Notes under the pieces: model-generated
What the model was told of the DNA's origin: nothing
What the model saw: only the letters and a program-made list of their open reading frames with translations
Databases searched by the model: none
Made by a program: the position numbers and the translations under genes
Assembly: GCF_039511225.1 (NCBI RefSeq)
Contig: NZ_CP154261.1
Span: 3,224,001 to 3,288,000 of the forward strand
Direction: 5' to 3'
Length of the DNA: 64,000 nucleotides
From: Sphingobacterium multivorum
GTDB taxonomy: Bacteria; Bacteroidota; Bacteroidia; Sphingobacteriales; Sphingobacteriaceae
Part shown: one piece after another, positions 1 to 8,933 of the stretch
Numbering within the stretch: position 1 is the stretch's first letter
How the letters are laid out: each line of letters starts with the position of its first letter

Positions 1-1
1 A

Positions 2-763
2 ACGTACTTTAAAGACAGCCCCTATCTAAGCAATATCGATCTTTCTGATACCGCCTTAATGGGAACGCTTCAAAAAGCAGCTAAATTTATACCCAATATT
101 CTGAATTCCGTTGCGGAAGTTGGTGTCAATATACTGGTGGCGCTATTTGTGTTGTATTTTATGTTGGTTAGCAGCAAAAAACTAGAACAAACCATTTATC
201 AAGCGATCCCTTTCACCCAAACCAGTAAAGCCGAGTTGTGGAAAGAGTTTGACATGATGGTAAAATCCAATGCAATTGGCATCCCGATTTTGGCCATATG
301 CCAAGGTATTGTAGCGGGTCTTGGCTATTGGTTCTTTGGCTTAGAGAGCCCGATCTTTCTGGGAATTCTTACGGCAGTTTCCACTATAATCCCAATTTTG
401 GGAACTATGGTGGTGTATCTGCCCGCAGCGCTTTTTCTACTGGCGAATGGACAGTCCGGAAATGCAATAGGTCTTGCCTTATATGGTATCATTATTATTG
501 GTAGTATTGATAATGTACTTCGATTTACCATATTGAAAAAGTTGGGTGACGTTCATCCCTTAATAACGGTATTCGGTGTTTTGCTGGGATTAAACCTATT
601 TGGTATGCTGGGATTAATATTTGGTCCACTAATCCTATCTTGTGTTGGCGTGCTACTGAAAGTGTACAGCATTGAATTCGGACGAAGTACACCTGATATT
701 ATTCAATCTACCTCATTGACAGACACAAAGTCCAGGCATGACGGTCCTGACATCATAGAATAA
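2..763 (+). CDS. AI-2E family transporter, C-terminal part
   Basis: The reading frame is open from base 2, so the gene begins before the window; only the C-terminal ~253 residues are seen. It has at least five hydrophobic segments, including a glycine-rich pair around the GILTAVSTIIPILGT region and a last long helix near LLGLNLFGMLGLIFGP, which is the usual C-terminal signature of the AI-2E/PerM (UPF0118) inner-membrane family. Known members include a quorum-signal exporter and a Na+/H+ antiporter, so the substrate here cannot be told. An internal ATG at 59 is not the true start. The tail after the last helix is hydrophilic. The family call is firm, the function is not. Confidence 0.85.
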   Translation, partial: TYFKDSPYLSNIDLSDTALMGTLQKAAKFIPNILNSVAEVGVNILVALFVLYFMLVSSKKLEQTIYQAIPFTQTSKAELWKEFDMMVKSNAIGIPILAICQGIVAGLGYWFFGLESPIFLGILTAVSTIIPILGTMVVYLPAALFLLANGQSGNAIGLALYGIIIIGSIDNVLRFTILKKLGDVHPLITVFGVLLGLNLFGMLGLIFGPLILSCVGVLLKVYSIEFGRSTPDIIQSTSLTDTKSRHDGPDIIE

Positions 764-983
764 GGGAACTGCAACAGGTTAAATTGTTTTGATCACAACA
801 TGCATTAATATCCAGTATACTGTCATAAATGAATTTCTACGATTAAGAATCCCTTTTTTTTCATAGTTTTGATCATTAGTATAATAGATTCTTCAATACT
901 TTCTACGCAAAAATTGACGATGTATTAAGCATAAATATTAAAATGATAAAATCACGAAATTGATTTAAAAGCAAACGTATTCT

Positions 984-1601
984 ATGAACAAAAAGATAAT
1001 CTTAGGAGTGACAGCGGTATTGACTGCCGGGATTCTTTCCTCATGTAACAACAACAAACCGAAAACAGATCAAACGGCAAATACGACGCAGGAAGCCAGT
1101 GCTGAAAGCCATGACCATGCAGGCCATGATCATGCAGACCACGACCCTAGTCAAGCTGCGCCAAAGCAATCTTCCGACCCTGCAGCCATTCTTCCTAATT
1201 TCACATTTTATCAGCTTCGTTCGGGCATCCGTGTTACGCAGGAAAACGTCGCTAAAGACAAGAATACCGTTTTTATTCTATTTGATCCCGGGTGTAGTCA
1301 TTGCCAACATGAAGCTACGGAGCTTGAAAAGAATATTGATCGTATAAAAGACGTCAATATTTATTATATTTCCATGAATGATCCGGCCTTAGTACTAGGT
1401 TTTTTTGACACCTTTGCACCTAAACTATCCAAAGCATCCAACGTAGAGGTATTGATTGATAAAGACCAAACGTTTATACAGACCATCCACGTACCTTCAC
1501 AATTTCCCGCAAATTACGTCTATGGTGCGGACGGAAAACTAAAAGCACATTGGGAAGGTGAAAAAAATATTAACGAAGCAATAAGCCAATTTCATAAATA
1601 A
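984..1601 (+). CDS. Lipoprotein with His-rich linker and thioredoxin-like domain
   Basis: The N-terminus is a lipoprotein signal (MNKKIILGVTAVLTAGILSSC, lipobox LSSC), so the protein is probably anchored in an envelope membrane. Residues ~35-60 hold a run of HDHAGHDHADHD type, likely a metal-binding or disordered linker. Residues ~70-205 look like a redoxin/AhpC-type thioredoxin fold, with a CSHC motif in FDPGCSHCQHEA in the position of a thioredoxin CxxC, and a cis-Pro-like segment near VPSQFPANYV. A thiol-disulfide or peroxiredoxin-like role in the envelope is the best guess. The stop is 6 bases before the GAPDH start, so the two are probably co-transcribed, an odd pairing for an envelope redox protein. 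Confidence 0.75.
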   Translation: MNKKIILGVTAVLTAGILSSCNNNKPKTDQTANTTQEASAESHDHAGHDHADHDPSQAAPKQSSDPAAILPNFTFYQLRSGIRVTQENVAKDKNTVFILFDPGCSHCQHEATELEKNIDRIKDVNIYYISMNDPALVLGFFDTFAPKLSKASNVEVLIDKDQTFIQTIHVPSQFPANYVYGADGKLKAHWEGEKNINEAISQFHK

Positions 1602-1607
1602 TCTGAA

Positions 1608-2615
1608 ATGCTAAACATAGCAATCAATGGATTCGGACGCATCGGTCGGAATACACTACGTAATATTTTTTTACGGGAGGCTTTCGATGAACTGCAGGTC
1701 ATTGCCATCAATGACCTGACAGATACGAAGACCTTAGCCCACCTATTTAAATACGATTCTGTACATGGTCCTTTTCCTGGCACCGTGACACACGATGAAA
1801 AACATATTATTGTCAATGGTCTTTCCATCTTGGTTACCAATGAAAAAGATCCTGCAGCACTGCCTTGGCAGGAGCTTCAAATTGATGTTGTCATCGAATC
1901 TACAGGGTATTTCACCAGTCGTGACAAAGCGGCTCTCCACCTGGAAGCTGGTGCAAAAAAAGTGATTATCTCCGCCCCGGCACAAGATAAAGACATTCCA
2001 ACAGTGGTATTGGGCATTAATGACAGTGTCATTGATCTATCCGCTTCGATTTTATCCAATGCTTCCTGTACGACAAACAATGTTGCTCCACTTGTTAAAA
2101 TATTGGATGAAAAATGGGGCATCAGAGATGGCTATATTACCACGGTTCATTCCATGACGGGAGATCAGAATCTTCACGACGCACCACATAAAGATTTAAG
2201 GAGAGCGCGGGCAGCATCGTCGGCGATCATTCCAACAACTACTGGTGCCGCTAAAGCGATTACCAATGTTTTTCCGCATCTGCAGAATAAACTTGGCGGA
2301 GCCGGGATACGTGTACCCGTACTCAATGGTTCATTGACGGACTTTACCTGTACGCTCGAGAAAGAAACCACCGTAGAGGAAATCAATAAAGCGTTCAAAG
2401 CTGCAGCAGAAAACGAATTAAAAAACGTATTATTTTATACAGAAGACCCTATCGTTTCGGTCGATATTATCAATAACCCCTATTCATGTGTATTTGATGC
2501 GCAGTTAACCTCGGTGGTGGGCGGTCTGGTCAAAGTTGTGGGCTGGTATGACAATGAATTTGGTTATTCCAATCGTTTGGTTGACCTTCTGATCAAGATC
2601 GACAGGCTCGTATAA
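1608..2615 (+). CDS. gap: Type I glyceraldehyde-3-phosphate dehydrogenase
   Basis: Full-length 335-residue GAPDH. The NAD-binding Rossmann motif INGFGRIGRN opens the protein, the catalytic cysteine sits in SNASCTTNN, and the C-terminus has the conserved WYDNEFGYSNR. It converts glyceraldehyde 3-phosphate to 1,3-bisphosphoglycerate in glycolysis and runs in reverse in gluconeogenesis. It starts 6 bases after the upstream lipoprotein and is followed by a strong terminator at 2656-2701, which ends the unit. Bacteroidota often carry more than one GAPDH; whether this is the main glycolytic copy cannot be judged from this window. Confidence 0.95.
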   Translation: MLNIAINGFGRIGRNTLRNIFLREAFDELQVIAINDLTDTKTLAHLFKYDSVHGPFPGTVTHDEKHIIVNGLSILVTNEKDPAALPWQELQIDVVIESTGYFTSRDKAALHLEAGAKKVIISAPAQDKDIPTVVLGINDSVIDLSASILSNASCTTNNVAPLVKILDEKWGIRDGYITTVHSMTGDQNLHDAPHKDLRRARAASSAIIPTTTGAAKAITNVFPHLQNKLGGAGIRVPVLNGSLTDFTCTLEKETTVEEINKAFKAAAENELKNVLFYTEDPIVSVDIINNPYSCVFDAQLTSVVGGLVKVVGWYDNEFGYSNRLVDLLIKIDRLV

Positions 2616-2655
2616 GTTTGCTACCTCATCATCATCTTAGGATAGGTGGCGGCAT

Positions 2656-2701
2656 AAAAAAAGCGTCCTTGCCAATTATAATTGGCAAGGACGCTTTTTT
2701 T
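2656..2701. terminator. Bidirectional intrinsic terminator
   Basis: A perfect 46-base palindrome: A-tract, AGCGTCCTTGCCAATTA and its exact reverse complement, then a T-tract. The A and T tracts make it work in both directions. It sits between the converging gap gene and the TIGR02757 gene. Confidence 0.9.
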
Positions 2702-2717
2702 TCTTCATGCATTAATT

Positions 2718-3497
2718 TTACATTTCCCCTTCAACGCCTAATCCAAATAACGCAAAATCATATTTGACCGGGTCCAGCGGATCCAGTAAGCGCAGATTGG
2801 CTGTTAATTCCTGGGCTGTTTTCCAATTCACTTTATCCAGCGTAATTAGACCAAATTTGCGGGCAACACGCTCGACATGGACGTCGCATGGACAGATGAG
2901 ATCTTTTGGGGACAGGCGGTGCCAAATACCAAAATCTACACCTTTTGTATCTTTTCTGACCATCCAGCGTAAAAACATATTGATCCGCTTAACGGTCGAC
3001 TTCTGTGCTGGACTACTAATGTGCTTCCGCGTGCGAACAGGATAATCAGGCAAGGAAAAGAAATAGGTTTTAAAAGCATTCAATGCCATTTCTAGGTCGA
3101 CCTCTTCCCTGTTCTCCTGTCCTACGAGAAAAGCATCCTCCAAAGATTCGAAATGCGCATAGTGATGCTTAAAAAAAGAAACAAAATAAAGAATGTCGGT
3201 ATCATTGAAGGTACGGTGCTTAAATCCCAGCAAGGTCTTTAAATCCTGTTCCTGGTGATTAATGATATAATCGTATGGCGAACCATCCATACGAGCCACC
3301 AGTTCATTACATTTATTGATAATCGTCTTTCTTTGTCCCCAAGCCATGATGGAAGCCAAAAATCCCATGATCTCAATATCCTGCTTCCGGGAAAATTGAT
3401 GGGGAATCGATATGGGATCATTTGGAATAAAACCAGGTTGATTATATTCATCAACTTTCTTATCCAAGAAATCTTTCAGATCAAAATCAACTGCCAT
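2718..3497 (-). CDS. TIGR02757 family protein
   Basis: 259 residues matching the TIGR02757 (DUF2400) family common in Bacteroidota and spirochaetes: DPISIPHQFSRKQDIEIMGFL near the start, AWGQRKTI in the middle, and the C-terminal CDVHVERVARKFGL region that resembles the helix-hairpin-helix/DNA glycosylase fold. No biochemical role is established to my knowledge; a DNA-repair-like fold is an inference. It starts 8 bases after the pyrD stop on the same strand, so the two are likely one transcript. Confidence 0.85.
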   Translation of the reverse strand: MAVDFDLKDFLDKKVDEYNQPGFIPNDPISIPHQFSRKQDIEIMGFLASIMAWGQRKTIINKCNELVARMDGSPYDYIINHQEQDLKTLLGFKHRTFNDTDILYFVSFFKHHYAHFESLEDAFLVGQENREEVDLEMALNAFKTYFFSLPDYPVRTRKHISSPAQKSTVKRINMFLRWMVRKDTKGVDFGIWHRLSPKDLICPCDVHVERVARKFGLITLDKVNWKTAQELTANLRLLDPLDPVKYDFALFGLGVEGEM

Positions 3498-3505
3498 GCT
3501 AATCC

Positions 3506-4539
3506 TTATCTTCCTGTCTGCAGGATACCTTTACAAATTTTTGCAATCAAGCCTGGGCCTTCGTATATAAAACCGGTATAAACTTGAATGAGACTGGCTC
3601 CAGCATCTAACTTCTCAATGGCATCTTTCGCCGAATGAATACCCCCTACACCGATGATGGGAAATGCCCTGTTGGACTTTTCACTTAAGTAGCGAATCAC
3701 TTCCGTTGAACGCTTTGTCAAAGGGCGTCCACTTACCCCACCCGCTTCATTGATCAGCTCCTGTTGGCTCTGTAAGCCTTCTCTTGAAATCGTCGTATTT
3801 GTTGCGATAACACCTGCAATTTGAGTTTCCAAAACGATCTCGACGATATCATCCAATTGACTATCCGTCAAATCGGGCGCTATTTTAAGCAAGATAGGCT
3901 TCGGAGCCGATTTTGCGATATTGAGGCTTTGTAAAGTATTCAATATATGTTTTAAAGGCTCCTTTTCCTGTAAATCCCGTAAGCCCGGTGTATTCGGAGA
4001 GCTCACATTAACAACAAAATAATCCACGTAGTCAAACAATGCATTGAAGCAATAAATGTAGTCGTTGACAGCTTCTTCATTGGGTGTCACCTTATTCTTA
4101 CCAATGTTCCCCCCTATTAACAATCCTTTTCGATCCTTTAGATTTTTCAACCTTGTGGCGGCAACATCTGCCCCCTGATTATTAAATCCCATTCTATTGA
4201 TCAACGCTTCATCGGGAACAAGGCGGAACATCCTGGGTTTATCGTTGCCCGGTTGCGGCTTAGGAGTTACCGTTCCAATTTCGATAAAACCAAATCCCAA
4301 ATTAGTCATATCTGCAATATATTCCGCATTTTTATCAAAGCCAGCAGCAAGACCCACCGGATTTTTAAATTTCAATCCAAAGACTTCGCGTTCCAAACGT
4401 GGATCTTCCACGGTAAAAAAAGCATTCAATAATTGTTTGGCGCCCAAATTTTTGAGAAAACATTCAATCCACCGGTCACTTTATGGTGAGCCGTCTCCGG
4501 ATTCATTGTAAAGAATATAGGTTTGACTAATTTATACAT
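3506..4539 (-). pseudogene. pyrD: Dihydroorotate dehydrogenase (quinone), frameshifted near the 5' end
   Basis: Class 2 dihydroorotate dehydrogenase, which oxidises dihydroorotate to orotate at the inner membrane in pyrimidine synthesis. The long frame (3506-4447) covers the FMN-binding barrel: [27 protein letters not shown], the catalytic-Ser stretch [15 protein letters not shown] and [11 protein letters not shown]. It has no ATG, only a TTG at 4447. The missing N-terminus is present one frame over, from ATG 4539 ([20 protein letters not shown]), and reads into the barrel if one G is restored in the GGG run (CCC on the plus strand, 4443-4445). With that base the protein would be 344 residues, normal for class 2 enzymes. 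The lost part is the membrane/quinone-binding helical segment. Either a sequencing error in a short homopolymer or a real mutation. Confidence 0.85.
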
Positions 4540-4544
4540 AATCG

Positions 4545-4552
4545 CAAAGTTA
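4545..4552 (-). promoter_or_regulatory. Putative pyrD -7 element
   Basis: TAACTTTG on the minus strand fits the Bacteroidota TAnnTTTG -7 consensus and lies 5 bases before the pyrD ATG at 4539. No clear -33 element was seen. It would give a very short leader. Confidence 0.4.
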
Positions 4553-4575
4553 CTCAAAGAAGAAGAAATATTCAT

Positions 4576-4591
4576 TACTTTTGTACTTTTG
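4576..4591 (+). promoter_or_regulatory. Putative promoter of the ABC-F gene
   Basis: Two back-to-back copies of TACTTTTG, each fitting the TAnnTTTG -7 consensus, lie 8-24 bases before the ATG at 4600. They face away from the pyrD -7 element, making a compact divergent promoter region. Confidence 0.45.
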
Positions 4592-4599
4592 CAGTTGAA

Positions 4600-6519
4600 A
4601 TGATATCAATAAATAATTTAACATTTGAAATAGGATCTCGCGCTTTATATGACGAAGCAAACTGGCATATCAAACCAGGAGATAAAGTTGGCTTGATCGG
4701 TGCCAATGGCACAGGTAAATCGACTTTACTTCGCCTTATTGTCGGTCAATATACGCCCACATCAGGAACGATTTCCATGGCGAAGGACCTTAAGATTGGT
4801 TATTTAAACCAGGACTTATTGTCGTACCATTCTGACAAAAGCATTTTGCATGTTGCCATGGAAGCTTTTGAGCGCCAAAATCAATTACATGCCGAAATCG
4901 AGGACTTACTCCACAAATTAGAAACAGATTATTCGGATGACATCCTGAATAAGCTAAGCGATAAACAAGTAGAATTTGAGGCTTTAGATGGTTATAACAT
5001 CGAATTTAAGGCCCATGAAATCCTTGCCGGTTTAGGCTTTTCTGAAGAAGAACAGAAAAGACCATTGGCCACTTTCTCCGGAGGATGGCGTATGCGGGTT
5101 ATGCTTGCCCGTATCCTATTGCAAACTCCAGACATTCTGTTACTGGATGAGCCAACCAACCACATGGACTTACCTTCCATCAAATGGCTGGAGAATTATC
5201 TTCAAGCATTCGACGGTGCCATTGTGATTGTTTCCCACGATCGATACTTCCTTGACCGCATCATTAAGAAAACGGTAGAATCACGCAAAGGAAAATTAAC
5301 GCTTTATGCAGGTAATTACAGTTTTTATCTTGAAGAGAAAGAACTACGGAATGAATTGCAAGCCAATCAGTTCAAAAACCAGCAAGCCAAGATAAAACAG
5401 GAAGAACGTCTTATTGAGCGTTTCCGCGCTAAGGCCTCTAAAGCCAAAATGGCGCAGTCGCGCATCAAGGCATTGGATCGCTTGGAGAGAATTGACGATG
5501 TGGACGATGACAATCCTACGGTCAACTTCAGCTTTAAATTTTCAAAAGCTTCGGGGCGCCACGTCGTGACATTGGAAAATATTTCTAAGTCCTATCCTAA
5601 TCTGGAGATCTTAAAAAATACTTCAGCAATTATAGAAAAAGGGGATAAAATTGCCCTGATTGGTGCCAATGGTAAAGGTAAATCTACCCTCTTACGTATC
5701 GTAGCCAATGCAGATAATGAGTTTGAAGGAAAAGCTGAACAAGGGCACAACGTTTCGCAGACATTTTTTGCGCAACATCAGCTAGAGGCTCTACACCTGG
5801 AAAATTCCATACTTGCCGAGTTACAAGCTTTTGCGCCGAAGCATACAGAGACTGAATTGCGCTCCATCCTTGGGTGTTTTCTATTCACCGGTGATGACGC
5901 TTTCAAAAAAATCAAAGTACTTTCCGGAGGTGAAAAATCACGGGTAGCCCTTGCAAAAGCATTAACCGCGGACGCAAACTTCCTGGCGCTTGATGAGCCT
6001 ACCAACCACTTGGATATGCAGTCTGTCAACATTCTGATCCAGGCTTTACAGCAATACGAAGGTACATTTATCGTTGTCTCCCACGATCGTTATTTTTTGG
6101 ACAATGTAGCAAACAAAATTTGGTACATTGAAGACAAACAGATCAAGGAGTACCCAGGTACTTACCAGGAGTATGAAGAATGGGCTGCAAAACGCGTTGT
6201 GAAGACGGAGGTAAAAACGGAGAAAAAAGTTAAGGAAGAACCCAAAGTAAAGAAAGAAAAGCAACCGCTTACGGAAGATAAAACACGTTTGTTGAGTAAA
6301 AAAAATAAGGAGCTAACGTCTTTCGAACAAAAAATTGAGGAGCAGGAAATTTTAGTTAAAAATTTAGAATCAAAGCTTGCCGACGAAGCAGTGTATTCGG
6401 ATGCGACTAAGTTACAGGAAACTACACGCTCTTACAACTCAGCGAAGGCATTATTGACGCAATTTCAGGAGAGTTGGGAGCAGCTGGCGGAAGAAATCAT
6501 GGAATTGGAAAATGGTTAA
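4600..6519 (+). CDS. ABC-F family ATPase
   Basis: 639 residues with two ABC cassettes and no membrane segments. Cassette 1 has Walker A GANGTGKST (~34), signature SGGWRMR and Walker B LLLDEPTNHMD; cassette 2 has GANGKGKST, LSGGEKSR and LALDEPTNHLD. Between them is the basic linker (P-site tRNA interaction motif region) rich in K, R and E. The last ~110 residues are a charged coiled coil, as in Uup/YheS-type members. Such proteins act on ribosomes, in translation regulation or rescue, or protect from antibiotics. Nothing here points to a resistance subtype; the length and coiled-coil tail suggest a housekeeping Uup-like member. Confidence 0.9.
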   Translation: MISINNLTFEIGSRALYDEANWHIKPGDKVGLIGANGTGKSTLLRLIVGQYTPTSGTISMAKDLKIGYLNQDLLSYHSDKSILHVAMEAFERQNQLHAEIEDLLHKLETDYSDDILNKLSDKQVEFEALDGYNIEFKAHEILAGLGFSEEEQKRPLATFSGGWRMRVMLARILLQTPDILLLDEPTNHMDLPSIKWLENYLQAFDGAIVIVSHDRYFLDRIIKKTVESRKGKLTLYAGNYSFYLEEKELRNELQANQFKNQQAKIKQEERLIERFRAKASKAKMAQSRIKALDRLERIDDVDDDNPTVNFSFKFSKASGRHVVTLENISKSYPNLEILKNTSAIIEKGDKIALIGANGKGKSTLLRIVANADNEFEGKAEQGHNVSQTFFAQHQLEALHLENSILAELQAFAPKHTETELRSILGCFLFTGDDAFKKIKVLSGGEKSRVALAKALTADANFLALDEPTNHLDMQSVNILIQALQQYEGTFIVVSHDRYFLDNVANKIWYIEDKQIKEYPGTYQEYEEWAAKRVVKTEVKTEKKVKEEPKVKKEKQPLTEDKTRLLSKKNKELTSFEQKIEEQEILVKNLESKLADEAVYSDATKLQETTRSYNSAKALLTQFQESWEQLAEEIMELENG

Positions 6520-6653
6520 TTTTTTTGGCTTAAAATCAGCTTATTAAACCTCAAAGCGTGATTTTAAGCCAAAATTATTTGCAGGAACAGGATTAAAGCC
6601 CTACTTTTGCATCACTTCAAACAAGGAACGACAGTTCAAAAACAAAGAAGTAA

Positions 6654-6726
6654 GATTCCGTAGCTCAGCTGGTAGAGCAATACACTTTTAATGTATGGGT
6701 CCTGGGTTCGAATCCCAGCGGGATCA
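6654..6726 (+). tRNA. tRNA-Lys (anticodon TTT)
   Basis: A full cloverleaf can be drawn: acceptor GATTCCG/CGGGATC (one T-G pair), D arm GCTC..GAGC, anticodon stem ATACA/TGTAT with loop CTTTTAA (anticodon TTT), T arm CTGGG-TTCGAAT-CCCAG, discriminator A. The CCA end is not encoded. Alone, not in a tRNA cluster. Confidence 0.95.
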
Positions 6727-6730
6727 CTGA

Positions 6731-6764
6731 GAAAAGCTAATCGCAAGATTAGCTTTTCTTGTTT
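6731..6764 (+). terminator. Terminator of tRNA-Lys
   Basis: GAAAAGCTAATC, loop GCAA, and the exact complement GATTAGCTTTTC, followed by TTGTTT. It begins 4 bases after the tRNA. Confidence 0.8.
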
Positions 6765-7170
6765 AAGCGTATTACCTTAGATTTTCAAAGACACATAATT
6801 ATCAATGTGGAATTTGTTTAGCAGGTTATTCTACTTCGATTTAATGATGTCGTTTATTTTCACGTAATGACTTTAATCCTTTAATTCCGTTCAAAATACC
6901 TCCTTTAATCATATTTCCATATCCAACAGCCGATAATTCTAAATGTATATGGATTAGTTTTAAAAATGTAAGTAGTCAACGTTAAAACATTTCAGTTTTA
7001 GATGCTTTGAAATAGGTCAAAAGATCATTTCGCTTTATCTCTATACCTAAATGAACTATTACCGCGAAACAGTTTTTTTGTCACAGAAGTGTAGTTCCTT
7101 TTCCTTTTTTTTGTTTGATCTTTAATTGCAGTAAATGAGGATCAAAGAGTGATCAGATTCTAATTTAGTA

Positions 7171-7225
7171 CAGTGCTTGTTCAGTGCTCGTTCAGTGCTT
7201 GTTCAGTGCTTACTCAGTGGGAACT
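7171..7225. repeat. 11-bp tandem repeat, four copies plus a degenerate fifth
   Basis: Unit CAGTGCTTGTT at 7171, 7182 (one change), 7193 and 7204 (changes at the end), then a degenerate copy at 7215. The period of 11 bp is close to one helical turn. No spacers, so not a CRISPR. Confidence 0.8.
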
Positions 7226-7691
7226 GAACAAATACTGACTAATCACTGTCTAAAAAATGATTGAAAACTGTTATTACCTCCAAATTGGTATTAAAATGTA
7301 TCAGTTTTAATGCCTCCTTAGCTATTTATTGTCAGCCAAGTGTGGCAGCCATCAAAAAGGGATCGAGCTAACCATATTAATAACGCTGCTGTCTACCCGG
7401 GCGTTTAGCAATTTAGCCCCATATTTACATAAACGAGCAGAATAAGTGCTGGACCTTGATCGATGACATCCTTGACATTGCATGTAGTAATAAACAACGT
7501 GGTTTAATTACGTATAGCGATTAAAGAAAACCTTTGTGAATCGGACAGCAAGATATAAAAATTTGGAGTATTGAATCCCGCGATGCTTCATCGACAAGAA
7601 AATAAGCTGGCTAGCTGTATAGACCAGTAACAAGAATAGTGAATCCGTATAAACGAATCTGCGTAACACCAAAAATGAGACTAACCATCGG

Positions 7692-7717
7692 GATTTTGAT
7701 ACAATATGATCAAAATC
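7692..7717. promoter_or_regulatory. Inverted repeat upstream of the acyltransferase
   Basis: GATTTTGAT, 8-base spacer, ATCAAAATC: a perfect 9-bp dyad 95 bases before the acyltransferase ATG. Operator-like, but its regulator is unknown. Confidence 0.35.
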
Positions 7718-7811
7718 AAATGTGTTATTTCACTATTTTCACCCATTCATTCGATAACATGTATAAACAATTAGCAAGTCCATCGACATCTTCGAAATAC
7801 AATCAGAAGCC

Positions 7812-8924
7812 ATGAATAATAAAAACCTTTCTACAAAACCACACTATCCCATTTTAGACGGACTACGAGGATTGGCGGCGATTATCGTTGTCACCTTTCA
7901 TCTCACCGAGCCATTGGCAACAGGTCACCTCGATATCTTGGTAAACCATGGCTATTTGGCAGTTGACTTTTTCTTTCTTTTATCTGGCTTTGTAATCGGT
8001 TATGCTTATGATGATCGCTGGCGTACAATGTCGATTGGCACTTTCTTTAAACGCCGTATTGAACGCCTTCAGCCCATGGTTATACTGGGTATGACTCTTG
8101 GCGCGATAGGCTTCTACTTTACCGATTCCACCATCTGGCCACTTATTCATACCGTCCCGATTTGGAAAATGCTTCTCGTAATGCTCATCGGTTATACGAT
8201 TCTCCCCGTCCCCCTCTCTTTGGATATTCGTGGTTGGCAGGAAATGCACCCGCTCAATAGTGTTGGCTGGTCATTGTTTTTTGAATATATTGCCAATATT
8301 CTCTATGCTATCGGTATTCGTAAATTATCCAAAACAGCTTTAAGCATTTTGGTCATTATCGCAGCTGTGGCGCTCGCGCATTTGGCGATTACAAGTCCCA
8401 ATGGTGATGTTAGTGGTGGCTGGACGTTAAATGTTGAGCAAGTGCGGATAGGAATCACCCGCACCATGTATCCCTTTTTTGCGGGCCTTTTGCTATCCAG
8501 AATAACCAATCCCAGCCGTATCCGACATGCATTTTTATACTGCAGTATTTTAATCGCCATTGTGTTGTATATGCCTCGTATAGGCGGAGCAGATCAGCTT
8601 TGGTTGAACGGGATATATGAGTCTGTATGCATTATCATTGTATTTCCCTTGATTGTTTACTTGGGAACAAGTAACATATCAAGTAGCAGAATAGAAAATA
8701 AGCTCTGCAAGTTTTTGGGTGACATCTCCTACCCGCTATACCTCGTACACTATCCTTTGGTCTATTTTTATGTTGCCTGGATCAGCAATAACAAGGATGT
8801 GACGCTAGTGACAGCCTTGCCTTATGCCCTATTGATTTTGCTGACGAGTATTGCACTGGCCTATGTCAGCTTGAAATGGTATGACGAACCTGTCCGTACA
8901 TGGCTCAGAAAGAAATTGGACTAA
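7812..8924 (+). CDS. Membrane acyltransferase, OafA/YrhL type
   Basis: 370 residues with about ten hydrophobic segments, matching the acyltransferase 3 family (PF01757). The opening YPILDGLRGLAAIIVVTFH contains the conserved RG and catalytic-type His of this family, followed by FFFLLSGFVIGYAY. The FLGDISYPLYLVHYPL block near residue 300 is the typical C-terminal signature. Such proteins O-acetylate or succinylate surface glycans, glycosides or peptidoglycan from the inner membrane. No glycan cluster lies nearby, so the acceptor is unknown. It converges on the next gene with a 9-base gap. Confidence 0.9.
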   Translation: MNNKNLSTKPHYPILDGLRGLAAIIVVTFHLTEPLATGHLDILVNHGYLAVDFFFLLSGFVIGYAYDDRWRTMSIGTFFKRRIERLQPMVILGMTLGAIGFYFTDSTIWPLIHTVPIWKMLLVMLIGYTILPVPLSLDIRGWQEMHPLNSVGWSLFFEYIANILYAIGIRKLSKTALSILVIIAAVALAHLAITSPNGDVSGGWTLNVEQVRIGITRTMYPFFAGLLLSRITNPSRIRHAFLYCSILIAIVLYMPRIGGADQLWLNGIYESVCIIIVFPLIVYLGTSNISSSRIENKLCKFLGDISYPLYLVHYPLVYFYVAWISNNKDVTLVTALPYALLILLTSIALAYVSLKWYDEPVRTWLRKKLD

Positions 8925-8933
8925 TCATTGTTT

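Larger units (their letters stand above)
6765..7811. other. Long non-coding stretch after tRNA-Lys
   Basis: About 1.05 kb without a convincing gene on either strand. It holds an 11-bp tandem repeat (7171-7225) and an inverted repeat (7692-7717). No integrase, transposase or copy of the tRNA 3' end was recognised. It could be the worn remnant of an inserted element, as DNA next to tRNA genes often is, but nothing proves this. Confidence 0.5.

Noticed and set aside
4443..4447. TTG 4447 as the genuine start of a short PyrD
   Set aside because: The expected N-terminus and a promoter element lie just upstream in another frame, so a frameshift explains the data better.
7171..7225. Possible CRISPR-like array
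   Set aside because: The 11-bp units are directly joined with no spacers, and no cas gene is present.
6654..7811. Integrative element using tRNA-Lys as attachment site
   Set aside because: No integrase, no second copy of the tRNA 3' end and no foreign genes were seen; kept only as a possibility for the empty region.
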